Positions 33,825 to 45,236 of a stretch of 64,000 bases of DNA are shown one piece after another (position 1 is the first letter of the stretch; each line of letters starts with the position of its first letter). The stretch spans positions 7,917,001-7,981,000 of the forward strand of contig OY756961.1 of NCBI GenBank assembly GCA_963580455.1. The letters are read 5' to 3'. The notes under the pieces were generated by a model, which saw nothing but the letters and a program-made list of their open reading frames with translations, was not told the DNA's origin and did no database searches. Position numbers and translations under genes: made by a program. The DNA is from Euonymus europaeus. Taxonomy: Eukaryota > Streptophyta > Magnoliopsida > Celastrales > Celastraceae.

Positions 33825-34232
33825 CTACAAAAAAATTCTAAGTAAAGATATAACCAAGCAACAAAAGAAAATTTCATTAATTAAAAATAAGTTCATTACA
33901 AAAAGGTGCATAGCCCATACAAGGAAACCTTTTACAGGTCTTCTTGAGGAAAAGAGGACATTGCTTGGACCGGGTAGGGATGCCTCCTCGATAGGAAGTT
34001 GCTCGGTATGTTCTAAAGGGGGAAAATAAATTTGGTCCACCAAAGTTTCAACCTCAACTTGCACCATCTCTTCTTCCACCACCTTTGCCTCCTCATCCAA
34101 TGCATCCTCCTTACAGAGGTCCTCTCCAGTCAACCTTTTCATTCTCATATCCTCGACCTTGCTGAAGGCATCTGAAATCTCCTCATTAGGCTCTTCCAGA
34201 TGATCCCTTCCGATGAGAGAAGGGCATAGAGG

Positions 34233-34237
34233 AGTAA
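34233..34237. repeat. Target-site duplication AGTAA, left copy
   Basis: AGTAA directly precedes the TG of the solo LTR; the same five bases follow its CA at 36055-36059. Confidence 0.9.
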
Positions 34238-36054
34238 TGTAACGCCCCGTCCCATGAAACCCTAAACCCTGGGCTTGTAGTCTAGAACGCTACTTATATT
34301 ACGGAATAAACACACCTTATATTTAACACCGATCCATTTCAAGGAGCAATTCCAACCAATATATATTTGACCTAATATGAAATAACAGCCTCATCATATA
34401 TATTTTAACTAAACAGCGTCATCCAATTAATATCATCTAAATATACTATTGTGAATCTTTTTCTTTTCATCCTCAGTCCTGAATCTACACTTATTATCAT
34501 ACATCATAGCTATTAACTATAAGTTCATAAATAGATGTAAAACTTAATTGATCAATCTTCCATGAAAACTAGCTTCCGTCACATGAGCATCTTCTTCATG
34601 GATCTACGACGACACCATCAACTCCTAAGTCGGCATAATCATCTAATACATCAATACCTACATCACGGAACATAGTGAGCTGAGGCCCAACAAGTAATAC
34701 TTATGCGTGAATGCACATGAACCTCATTCTTAAAAAATCAATCAGCCATTTAAATCATTTTTTCAATACTCGGACCCTTAACCTAGGTAAACTGCTACAG
34801 GTACCAACATATTCATTATAGGTAATATTATAGTAATAATAGTATCATAACATATCTCCACATATATACACAAACAAATACATGAATTATAAAATTAACA
34901 ATCCATTGAACATTCAATTCCGTGATACAGGTGAGTAATACTTACCTAATGTGTTCCCGTAAGTTCTTGATATTTTGACCATCATAACTGATCCCTGAAA
35001 TCCATGATAATACCTAAAGCCATCAACGATTTATTCTTATTATTTTTTCATTAATTAATTTAAAACTTAAGTGGTGGGTTCCTAAAGCTCATATAATATC
35101 CATAACCATTTATTAATATTGTTATTTCTAATCAATTTCCTTTATCAATACAATTATCATTAGTTAATACAATTAATATTAATAAATTAAAATAATTATC
35201 AACCGGGTCAGACAGACCTGGTTCCCCTTCTTCTTCCCAAAAAACGGGTCTAACAGACCCGTTCGATTACTTCATCGGGTTACCACTATTGGTGGCGTGG
35301 TGGTGGTCATGACCAGCCTTAACAGGTGTAGAGGGTCACGACTAGTCTATTGGGGTTTCCAATACCTGAATGGAGTCCGAAACGTGGCAGATCGACGGCC
35401 TCAAGCTTGCGGTGGTCGCGCCCTCTTCTCCTTCCGTTTACATCCCTCCAATCCACCATTCCATCTGAAACCAGCGTGGTGCATACCGTTCTCCTTACCG
35501 TTCTCGTTCTCCTTACCATTCTCGTCCTTTTACATCCCTCAAGCTCGCGGTGGCCGCGCCCTCTCCTCCTTCCGTTTACATCGCATTACCGTTCTCGTCC
35601 CATCCGTGCCAACCCGATCGCCATCCATCACCGGAACCGACAGAACACTCCTCCGTGGCGTCGCCTCCTTTCCTGTTCTCTGTTTTAGGTTTAGGCTTTC
35701 TCGGGTTCCGTGCAAATTACATTTTATTTTATTTTAAACCATTTAATTAATATTTTCTGTTATGCCCTTGTTCTTTTACACTAAAGACTTTTATGTATTT
35801 TCAATTTTTCCACTATCATATTTATTGTTGTATTTTGTATTTAACTTTCATAATTTACAGTAAATTCCTTTAACTCTAACTCGAACAATGCTGACGCTCT
35901 TAAATTCTATTTTCCTTGTACAATTTATTAAAATCACTTTGGCGCTATTTAGGTTTTCTTCTATATCGATTCTAATTTTATCTTAATTTTCTCGTAAAAT
36001 CTGTCACTCTAAAATTTCTTGAAATTTTTATGAAAATTTAGGTGGGGTGTTACA
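34238..36054 (-). mobile_element. Solo LTR of the Tekay/Del-like family, minus orientation, 1817 bp
   Basis: The plus strand runs TGTAACGCCCCGTCCC to GGTGGGGTGTTACA, with perfect 5-bp duplications on both sides. In reverse complement the ends match the solo LTR at 24756-26711 (tgtaacacccYacctaaatt). Orientation is taken from the LTR beside gag at 1642. A solo LTR is what remains after recombination between two LTRs of a full element. It contains a GC-rich island (about 35210-35700) in which several overlapping open frames on both strands are by-products of composition. The island includes an 8-bp hairpin (35245-35265). Confidence 0.92.
35245..35265. repeat. Hairpin in the solo LTR
   Basis: AACGGGTC, five bases, GACCCGTT. 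The related LTR has CGGGTCA-aac-TGACCCG near 25517-25533, so the hairpin is kept in both copies. Confidence 0.8.
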
Positions 36055-36059
36055 AGTAA
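36055..36059. repeat. Target-site duplication AGTAA, right copy
   Basis: Exact match to 34233-34237. Confidence 0.9.
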
Positions 36060-37219
36060 GGATGGAATAATTTAGGCCAGCATTGAAGAGAAGCTTTCTG
36101 GACTCCTTGACACCTCCACGGAAGCCATAGAAGCCTTCCTCCCTCAAGGCAGCCTTGAACTCCTCAGACTCTAAATTTAATGATAGCCTCCTAATTGGCA
36201 TCATCGAGGAGCCTCTAGTAGGTCTTCTCTGCATTTCTCAACTTCCCTTCCAAGTAGCCCACCTTGAAACTAAGCTCCCTCTGTTACTGGGTGACCTTTT
36301 CAAGCTACGCAGAATGAGTGTGCAACATCTCTTCCATCTCAGTCTTCACCAAGTTAAGCTCATTCTTTGCCTAGGTAGTTTGCTCCTCGGCAGCATCCGC
36401 TCTCTCCCTTTGCATGGTTTCCTGGTAAGCAAATCGAGCAATGCTTGAAGGGTGGGCAGAGAGGTGCATTGTAGTCTGTAAGGAAAAAAGGCAAAAAGTT
36501 ATAAATTTTTTGAAGAAAAATATCCAACCGAGCTATAGTACAAAGTTTTACCGGCATGAAGAGGCTATTCATCTGAATGAGGTGTTCTATGGCTGTCAAG
36601 CTGGACACCCTATCATAGTCAGCCAGGGTAGGAAGGTATTTTAGCATCTCGGTAGCTACCCTAGAATTGAGAACGCTGTTTGTTTGACTCATGTTCCATT
36701 AAGGGGCGTGCCGAGCAAAATCCTCCTCGATAAGAGGGCCCACTAGATCATTAACCAGGTGAGAAAGAATGGGATCCCCAGATCGAGAAGTAGTAGACCG
36801 AGGAGGTAGAGGCGAATGGATCACAGTAGTGATCGAGGTGGTGGCGCTAGTCAGATCTCTTTCAGCAGTCTTGGTCTCCCTAGTAGTACTAACATGGGGT
36901 CTCTTGGGCTCCTTACCTTTGCTCAGTCTCTTCCTCTTAGGCGGTCGAGGCACAGGAGAAGCATTCATCTCCATGTACTTGAACAAGTCAGCTATATTTG
37001 CAAGGCATCACAACAAGTGAAATATAGACCGATCAGTGATACAAACAAAAATTTACAAAAAAAAAGAAGAAGAAACAACAGCAAGCCTTGCCGAGATCCA
37101 GCACAAAAATTAGAGACCAAGAAGTCTTCAAGTGTGATCTTCATGTCCGTATTAACCCCCAAGACAAGAAGTTATTTCCAAGCTTCAAAAAGCTTAAGTT
37201 AACCCTCCCCAAAGGGGGA

Positions 37220-37915
37220 GGGTTATTGAACTGCTCAGTTAAGAATACCGACCAGGTAGTGCGGAAATGAAATTCCTCTCTAGGAGGAAGAGGAACCTGT
37301 ACAAAGATGGACAAATTCTTCCACTACTTTATCGACTGGTTGTACAGTGGAGACCTTAGACTTGGCTTGAGCTTGAGGTAAAACATGCTAGAGGAGTTGG
37401 GGATGTGACAATATTTTAAGGTGTTGGATTACCGATGAGGAGATGTCGAAATGGTGTCGTGTGATAAGCACATGATGGTACCGAGAAAATGCCAAGAGTT
37501 GGGAGCCAAGATGGCTGGTGAAAGATTGAACCAACAAAAAAAGCTTGTTATGACTAGTGGAAATGGGATTGAACTGCTCAGTTAACGGTACCGACCATGT
37601 AGTGCGGAAAGGAAGTTCCTCTCTAGGAGGGAAACTAACCTCTATATGCAAATATGTATAAAGTTTTCCACTGCTTTATCGACTGGTTGTACAGTGGAGA
37701 CCTTAGACTTGGCTTGAGCTTGAGGTAAAACAAGCCAGAGGAGTTGAGGATGTGACACAATATTTTAAGGTGTTAGATTACGGATGAGAAAATGTTGGGA
37801 TGGTGTCTATGTCATAAGCACATGATGGTACCAAGAAAATTCCAGGAGTTGGGAGCCAAGATGCTTGGTGAGAGATTGAACCGATGAAGAATGCTTGTTA
37901 TGGCCGGTGGGAAGG
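37220..37915. repeat. Two-copy tandem duplication, period 343 bp, inside the Tat element
   Basis: The units begin at about 37226 and 37569 with ttgaactgctcagttaa. They share long blocks, including an identical stretch around cgactggttgtacagtggag (37330 and 37679) and one around gcacatgatggtacc. Many blocks are identical, so it is younger than the rest of the element's decay. Confidence 0.85.
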
Positions 37916-38590
37916 GGACCCTAGCTCTTGCTTGCAGTAACCTAAGTGAGATAGCAAAATCACCTCGGTAGGGAGAAAATGGGACTCATCCTTACCCACA
38001 CATCGGCATGGGTAAGGGACACCAATCCTTGCTACTATCTTGTCAATGTATTCCTTGGACTTAGTACAAAAAAGGTAGGTTGGTTCAAAAATACTTGCAT
38101 CAGCACCTCCACCCCTCTCATTAGGAGGGGTAGATCCCGAGAAGCATACTCTACAAGGTGCTCTACCGAAGAAGATGATAGGCGTACCGAGGACGGTCTT
38201 AGAGGACACGATCTTACCAAAGGAGGATTTCTGTGCATTATCACAACCTCGTCAGTAGAGGTCATTGCTCGGTCACTATCCAAAGAAGAGGAAGAGAAGT
38301 CAAAAATAGAAGAAGAATTGGAACTAGAGGAAGACATGTCTCACCTTAACACTTGCTCAGTAAGGAAGAAAGGGAGTAGTTTTTCTAGAAGGTGAAAACT
38401 ACTCGGTATGTACGTTTATCGATAAGGAGGTCTCAAAATTCTCAGAACATGAAACATAGGGAGGGGTCCAAGACTTTTTATACTTTGGGACCACCATCTC
38501 TGGGGCCTTGATAAGATGGTTCAAGCTGTCATCTCGCCATTAATGGCATGACATGATTACTCCCTTATCGATCTACACAGTTGACGCCTC

Positions 38591-38608
38591 GAAGAAGGAG
38601 TGGGGGGC
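38591..38608 (+). other. Polypurine tract of the Tat element
   Basis: gaagaaggagtggggggc, just before the TG at 38612; this primes plus-strand DNA synthesis in LTR elements. Confidence 0.65.
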
Positions 38609-38611
38609 AAC

Positions 38612-39125
38612 TGATATTACTAAGAATGCATCCTGGTTTGTGAAGGTGGGCATCTCGATAGCCCATTAGCACGCCTCCTCAGTTTACCGAAAGAGTGTTC
38701 AGTTTCACATTGTTTCTACTATAATTACGAGACTAACCTGAAAGATGATTTTGATTCCAACTACGAGAAGAGTCCTACTGAGGCTCAAACTCAAGTAGTC
38801 CAAAGATTAACGTGCAGATGGCAAGAATGAAGAGTTCTAATGCTATTCAAGCTCGGACTCTCCCATTCCTATATAAGGGCTCTCAAAGTCAGGTATGAAA
38901 CTCTCTTATCACAATCTATACTTTTGCTTAGAGAGAGCTCTAGTCCACCAAACTCTCATTGCTTTTGAGTACGAACCGACTTAAGCGTTGGAGCGCCAAC
39001 GCCAAAGGACATTTTCTAGTGGGGCCTTTAGCTCACATTTGATTATTGCGCAGGAAGGATCTTTACTCTCAGTTATCGTGCCAAGCAACAGGTCTGACCT
39101 ACTGATCGTCTTGTTGGGACTAACA
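38612..39125 (+). mobile_element. 3' LTR of the Tat element
   Basis: Begins TGATATTACTAAG right after the polypurine tract and ends GGGACTAACA, with a TATA box (TATATAAG) at 38870-38877. Length is about 514 bp. The 5' LTR is absent, so the right end rests on the terminal CA only. Confidence 0.6.
38870..38877 (+). promoter_or_regulatory. TATA box in the Tat 3' LTR
   Basis: TATATAAG in the expected position for the LTR promoter. Confidence 0.55.
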
Positions 39126-39149
39126 CCTTTTTGACATCATCATATTACA

Positions 39150-39515
39150 TTGTTATTGTTCAAGATTGTTTACATTTGCATTATCTTGATACTTTTTATA
39201 AACAATTTGTATTACATTGTTTTCATTATATTGCGAAACATTATAATGTTTTCATTACCAATATGTTTCAGAAGAAAACTAATTTTTTTTACATTATGCA
39301 GTATATAGATTCTTTTATAAACAAATTATATGACATTTTCAAGATGATGTTTTACATTTTGCATTATTTGTTAATATTTTTATAAACAAATTGTATTATA
39401 TTGTTTTGAATATATTGTAAAATAATGTAATGTTTTCTTACCAATGTGTTTTAAACAACACATATATAATAATTAAATTATTTTTTAGGAATTTTGTTTT
39501 ACATTTTGCAGTGTG
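39150..39515. repeat. AT-rich imperfect repeats upstream of the MULE relic
   Basis: About three diverged copies of a unit of roughly 70-120 bp, each with tttacatttNgcattat, then ttttataaacaaatt and a ttgtattacattg-like block (starts near 39170, 39288 and 39352). A fourth start (tttacattttgcag) is at about 39499, just before the reading frame. They could be subterminal repeats of the MULE or an old intron. Confidence 0.5.
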
Positions 39516-41055
39516 TTCATTGATGGATGAGGCAAATTATGAGTTGCCCTTGGGAGATGCAATTGAATTAGATCACGATGACAATGTAATTGATATGGAT
39601 GATGGTTTGGACATTAATGAGGATGGCTATGTTGATCCGTTCGATAGTATTTGGATGAAATTAAGGCCTTAGTTGTTGTAATGTTGTTTGATGAAATGGT
39701 TGACTTGTTTGAATTTTATAAATTGTATGAGAAACGAAAGGGGTTTGCAGTGAAGAAGCAGATTGTAAACAAAGGTAGTGAAGGCAATGTGGATTTTGTA
39801 ACCCTTACTTGCACTAGGGCTGACAAGTTCAAAAGTCATTTGAAGAAATTTATCAAGATCCATCCTAATGTAAAGAATGAATGCAAGGTTAGAATAAGAG
39901 CTCGTTTGACTAAAGAACAGAAGTGGATGATAACTGCTTTTATAGACAATCATAATTATCTATTGAGCCCTACACATTCTCCTTTTTATAGATGTAATCG
40001 GGAGATAAACACACATGTGAAGAGATAACTAGAGATAAATGACATAGTGGGTATTAAAAGTCATAATGCACTCGTTATTGGTGCTAGGGAGCATGAGAAT
40101 TTACGCTTTTTGGAATGTGATACCCATAATCTCCTTGAAAAAGCTAGGGGTTTATAGTTGGGTGAGGGTGATGCAAAACTGGTTAAAATTACTTTCGGAG
40201 TATGCAATATAATAATAATGAGTTTTTCTCATTGATTGATTGGGACAAGGAAAGACAGTTTAAGAAAGTTTTTTGGGCCGATCCACATAGACTTTGTTGC
40301 AGTCTTCTTTCAAATAAAGATAACGAGACATTTGTATGTCTTTTTAAGACTTGTCTTGCTTGTATGTATGACAGACATCTAAAAGGAATCATCACAGATC
40401 AGAATAAGACTATGAAGAATGCAACTGCGATTATTTTCCCCAGTACTAGGCATAAACTTTTTTTTTGGCATATTCTAAAAAAAATACCTAAAAAATTAGA
40501 TTCATTTAAGGAATATAATCATATTATTCATGCATTGAGGGATGCTATATACGAATTACAGAGTATTCAAGAGTTTGAGGCTGTTTGAATGTCGATAATT
40601 GTCAAATTTCATTTGGTTAATAACAATTGGTTGGTTTCTTTGTATGGGGAGAGGGAGTTATGGGTTCAAGTTTATGTCAGAAAGTATTTTTGGTTGGGTA
40701 TGTCTACCATGCCAAGGAGTGAGGGTATGAATGCATTCTTTGATAGTTATGTTAACTCAAAACCAACTTTGAAACAATTTGTCAAACAATATAATAATGC
40801 GGTGATAAAAAAAGGTTGAGAAGGAGAGTGAACCTTATTTTTGTTCGTTTCATAGGCAAATTGAATGTGCAAATATTTATGATTTTGAGAAATAAATGCA
40901 GCCACTCTATATTGAGACAAAGTTTAAACAATTTCAAGTTGAGTTAATTAGAATGATGAGTTTACAGTTTAAGTGTCTTGAACAGATGTTAGGTATTGAT
41001 GTCTACTACATTGAAGAAGATTGTGTTTATGGTGAAAAAGTACAAAGAATGTAAC
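39515..41055 (+). pseudogene. FAR1/FHY3-type Mutator-like transposase relic
   Basis: An acidic start (39522-39670) is followed by a FAR1 DNA-binding region (39651-40028) with EFYKLYEKRKGFAVKKQ and a 'TCTRADKF' block. Next is the linker with LEINDIVGI and 'HENLRFLE'. The MULE transposase core has GIITDQNKTMKNA (second catalytic Asp), 'FPSTRHKLFFWHILKKIP' and 'GMSTMPRSEGMNAFFDSYV'. It then continues with a TLKQFVKQYNNA block to about 41050. Several stops and frame changes are present. About 40 residues are missing between 'KKVFWADP' and 'LLSNKDNETF', so the segment with the first catalytic Asp (the FDTTY region of relatives) is deleted. The end lacks the SWIM zinc finger. Relatives are either active MULE transposases or the domesticated light-signalling factors FHY3 and FAR1; this copy is dead. 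Confidence 0.85.
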
Positions 41056-41860
41056 ATTAAATGTTTCATAGTTAATGTTTCCCAGTTAAAATTGTGGTAT
41101 TCTTATTTACTTTATTTTATGCCTTTTTTTCAATTATGTTGACTAACACCTTGACAAAGAATATTGATCAATTGGTATTAGAGCATGTGTCAATGATAAA
41201 ATTTAGATCAACAAATCAGACACCACAATTTGATCAATCAAACTTGATGCATGATTACTAGGAATAAATCCAAATTAATTGCATAGGGGTATACACAAGT
41301 TGAAGGGGTTGACTTTGATGAAACATTTGCTTCTTTGCTTGTTTAGAATCCATTCTCAATATTTTTGTCTTTTGCAAGCTTACTTGGTTTTAAGTTGTTT
41401 TAGATGGATGTGAAAAGTGCATTCTTGAATGGATTGTTAAACAAAGAAGTATATGTTAAGCAACCTTAAGGATTTGAAGATCCAATTCATACATCATATG
41501 TGTATAAGCTTAATCATGCCTTGTATGTTTTGAAATCAGCCTCAGAGTTACATGGATCCTACTTCAGTTCGAAGTCTCTTGGAGGCGCTAAGAACAATTT
41601 TAAATCATCACTGGTGTGTTTGTTTGGATCAAAGCATACACATAGTCAAGTTGTATAATTGAGTTGTAGGTAACGATAAATTGTAAGCTTCTCTTCAAAT
41701 AGTGGATTACTTTGATAAATTGATCGCTTATAGAACCGATGTTTCTCCGAGTTACGGTTTCCTCGTTAAAATTATGGTGTTCTTATTTACTTTATTTTCC
41801 ACATTGTTTCCTATTACGTTAACTAACATCTTGGCAAGGAATATTGTATTCTCAAACATT
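41056..41860 (+). mobile_element. Shrunken Ty1/copia element
   Basis: A direct repeat of an LTR-like end (about 41090-41170 and 41765-41852, both with gNattcttatttactttatttt and actaacaYcttgRcaaRgaatattg) flanks a primer-binding-type sequence (ttggtattagagc near 41173-41185) and a reverse transcriptase fragment. This suggests a copia element reduced to some 0.8 kb by deletion. Confidence 0.55.
41255..41600 (+). pseudogene. Copia reverse transcriptase fragment
   Basis: The translation contains 'GYTQVEGVDFDETFASLL', 'FKLFXMDVKSAFLNGLLNKE', 'VYVKQPXGFEDP' and 'YVYKLNHALYVLKSA' (X marks stops). These are the signature blocks of the copia reverse transcriptase fingers and palm, including MDVKSAFLNG. 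Three stops are visible. The YVDD box and everything after it are missing. Confidence 0.88.
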
Positions 41861-43200
41861 GTATGAGCTTCAAGCCTCCATGAGTATATTTTTCACTTAT
41901 CAAAGATCACTTGACCATAAACATGCAGAACCACTCACTTGTCTAATGCAAGCTTCTATAAAGTTCGGTTTCACTTACAAGTGGCCAACTGTTCCTCAAG
42001 TTGATGATAAGTAAGTTCACTTTTCCTTGTGAAACAAACTATGGCCTAATTCATTGGTACATGTAAATAACCAAGTTTTGTCTTAAAAAAATTAGTTTGT
42101 ATGAGATATTTCAGGACATACTCTAGAATTAGTTTGTTGACTACATCCTTTTTTATAAACACTTTAATGGATGTACATGATGCATGGATGAAGTTACTAA
42201 TTTATTTTATCTACAACCATGAAAACCTCTTATATAAGGAATTCTATGGTAAAGCTTATAATTGGTAAAAGCAAGAAGATTGATACAAATTTGGTGATGA
42301 AGATCTGAGCTTGTCCATTTGATGGGAACAATATTTTACAAAATATGAATTTGAACAATTTGTGTGAAACATTGGTATGGCATTTCATAATTTAATTATG
42401 ATGTTGTTTTTATGACAACTTTAACGTTAGTAATTTAACTTATTTTTCTTCATTAATGGTAAAACTCTAGAACATGGTATGTTGATTGTATCGCTACAAT
42501 CCACAATAAGTGAAGTCTTTAATCTTAAATTGGACTATTAGTTTTAATTGATTGACATAAAAAATTCAGATACATAAAATTATGTTTATCATATTAAGTC
42601 CATCGTTGAATATTGAACAAATTCGAATGGAAACAATCCTAAACCCTTACTAACCAAGTACTATACTATTAAATGAACTATTGAAATTAGATCAATTGTC
42701 ACGACCAACTCATGACATTTCTTCATCATAAACTTTTTTCACAGTACCTGCCAATTTTTTTGTTTGGAATTCACTCTTTCTCCTACATTTGTGTTTTGAT
42801 GCAAAATACGTATTGGACTATTTGATTGTGCTTATCTTTGGATGAATTTGGATGAATCATGAAATGTATTTTCTCTACTAATTTAAGCTTCATTATATAT
42901 CTTTGGAATCATGTTTGATCATATTTGATATGAATTTGATGATTTTGGACTTGTTCATTTTCGCACTACAAAAATTGTTCAAACATCACACTGTGCACAC
43001 GTTGGTTGAATTGTCATAACTTATTCATATGATCTTTGATTGACTTGATTCTTGTTTTGAAAATTATTTAAGACAATCTGAAATTTTTCATTGTGAAATA
43101 TTGTCAGGTCAATTTTGAGTCTATCATGTTCAATTTGTCAGTTGAAATTAATTCACTAGTGTAGTTGTGAAACTAGCCTAGTTGAGATTTGCATGATCAA
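41861..43200. other. AT-rich intergenic DNA, nothing recognised
   Basis: No credible reading frames and no clear repeats; probably decayed transposon sequence. Confidence 0.4.
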
Positions 43201-45236
43201 ATTGATTGACCAAACGACCTCAATTATAAGTGAAATTTTGTATGCACATTATTATATAGATAAATTGATTTATCATGTGCTTACTTGAATTTTATTGAGC
43301 TTATATCATATTGGTTAACCCAAGTGCAAGCATTGAAGCTCTTTGAGCTTACAAGCAAAATTGGAGTGTTCTATCACTCATTTCTTTGTAGGTACAAATC
43401 ATACACTTATTTGGGACATTAATTGAGGATGTGAAATGGTCATGGAGTATTGAGGTTTCAGTGTTTAGGCACTTAGAACCCGAAATCCCCTAGGAAACCC
43501 TTTTTGGGAGCAATTGAGACTATGTGAGCTACATTGAAGGATTTATTTAGGAAATAGTCTAAGACATATTTATTGAGAAAGCTGACCAAATTTGGAGTGA
43601 AGAAGACTTAAATTGGTGCAACCCATTCTTATCCAAAATAGCCTAAATTCCTCAAATTGACCTTCCATGGGTTAGACTAAGTTGAATTAATGTTGGATGA
43701 TTTATTTGGAGTAGGGGCTCTGTCATAACCCTTCTAGAAAGCCTTAGGAGCCTTTGGAGGGAGTTTGAGAAGCCTTGGATTCATTTGAAATCAAATGAAA
43801 AAGATTGGAGCCAAAACACGTGGAGAAAAATTGTCCACATCATCATGTACTATTATGTTCTTGTTTTCAAGTATTTTGGGGGGAATTTCGTGTGTGCCTT
43901 GCAAGGGTTGTTTGGCTGATTGTTGAAGCCTTTCTAAGCATGAAGAAGAGTTTAACAAGAAGCACAAAAGATCCAAACAAACCTTGGAGCCAAGATTTGA
44001 AATTTGAATCAAAGGTTGACCAAAAGTCAATAACGGCTAGCCTTTCAATGGTGTTGATTGATTTCATTTTTGAAGATGAAGGGCAGAGATTATAAGTTTA
44101 TTGAGGGCTGAGATTGAAGATTAACAAGATTCAATGACTAAGATTAAATGGAGACCAATGAAGAGGAAAGTCATGCTTCATTCCACACTTGGAAAACTTA
44201 TGTGCAAAAATTACCAAGAGAGCTTTTGTTCTTGATTCTACAATTTTTGAGTGATCTTCTCTTGATCTTTTGATCATCATTTGCTGAGATTATTGTCATC
44301 ATCTTCCCTTCATCAACCTCAAGCTAAGAACACTTTCAAGCCAAAATCATTAAGGTATTTCTTTGAGTGTTCTTGAGCTACTTTCCACAAAGCTTCTCCT
44401 AAACTTATTTCCATCTTTGTGAGACTTTGTGTGAACCTTTGGTTGAGTAAAAGCCACGAATTTGAGCCAAATTTATATCCTACCAGTGAGCTTTACATTG
44501 AGAGATTAAGTGTTCCCCATCCAAATAGCTTAGAGCTAATCTTGAGAGAACCAAAAACCAAATCACTTGTAAAAGTCCCTTTTGAGGGCATTACCTTTGA
44601 GAGGTGTGTGAAAGTTTAAGGTTAGCTTCAAACCTTGGTGGTGTACAAGTTTGGGGTGTGCTTGAAAACCCTAAGTTTGTGGTGAACTTGCAAAACCACT
44701 TATATCCTTTAGTGGATTTGGAAATCCTAAGCTTGAGGGCTTAGGTAGTGGATGTAGGTGTGAGCACCGAACCACTATATATCCTTGTGCACTCTATTTT
44801 TGATTTCCTTTCTTGTTTGGTGCAATTAGTGATTTGTGTGCCTTAGAAATTGATATTAGGGTGTTGCTTGCTGCCATTGCTTGTTGGGATATTGCTTGTG
44901 GTTGAACAACTTGTGATTAGTGGATTCTAGGTATACTTTTGATAATTAATTTTCTGGAATAGCAATCTGGCCATGCACTGGTCATATAGCTAGACTTTGA
45001 ATTTTGATCTGAATTTTTGATATAGTATTAATTAAGGTATTGTGATATTGCATACCAAATTTCGTTGCATTTGGACTTGAATTTCTAGGTCAAATAATAT
45101 CTACTTGGTTGGGTGGCAGATTTGTACTATAAACATTGTTTTGATCATTTGTACGTTTTTTTATTGTGATTTTTGTATTTGGGGTTTATACTTAGTTTTT
45201 GGAGACACAATTCACCCCCTCTCTTGTGTTAGCTTA
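43200..45236 (+). mobile_element. Long copia (sirevirus-type) LTR-like region
   Basis: No coding domain. The region ends in agacacaattcaccccctctcttg (45207-45230), which resembles the ttcaccccc... tail shared by long copia LTRs. The preceding 2 kb has the T/G-rich, exon-free texture of such LTRs. Short frames at 43805-44095 and 44419-44619 are not conserved proteins. The 5' boundary is a guess; there is no primer site, so it is a truncated copy. Confidence 0.4.

Larger units (their letters stand above)
33825..38337 (-). pseudogene. Antisense reading frame of the Tat element, split by a solo LTR
   Basis: On the strand opposite to pol there is a discontinuous frame. Its start at 38337 is Ser-rich (MSSSSSNSSSIFDFSSSSLDSD in two parts). 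It then has a segment with 'TFFVLSPRNTLTR' and 'IVARIGVPYP', a basic/Ser/Thr region (36986-36699: RPPKRKRLSKGKEPKRP), a middle part (36692-36360), 'LSLNLESEEFKAALREEG' (36234-36028) and an acidic end (34148-33825: EEAKVVEEEMVQVEVETLVD). This layout resembles the antisense or additional gene found between integrase and the 3' LTR in Tat and related plant gypsy elements ('putative gypsy type transposon' proteins). The function of those proteins is not established. The solo LTR at 34238-36054 interrupts it, and a tandem duplication affects it at 37220-37915. Confidence 0.55.
28303..39125 (+). mobile_element. Tat-lineage Ty3/gypsy element, nested by a solo LTR
   Basis: Plus-strand order: gag (28303-29390), protease (about 29570-29990), reverse transcriptase (30260-30800), RNase H (30940-31320), a second RNase H (31455-31810) and integrase (31850-33090). 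Next comes a long non-coding stretch with a reading frame on the opposite strand (38337 to 33825), then a polypurine tract and 3' LTR (38612-39125). The extra RNase H between the first one and integrase marks the Tat lineage. The 5' LTR is missing. A solo LTR of another family sits at 34238-36054. Many stops make the element inactive. Confidence 0.85.

Noticed and set aside
35297..35750. Several overlapping frames of 66-146 codons
   Set aside because: They overlap in many frames on both strands in the GC-rich island of a solo LTR; composition, not coding.
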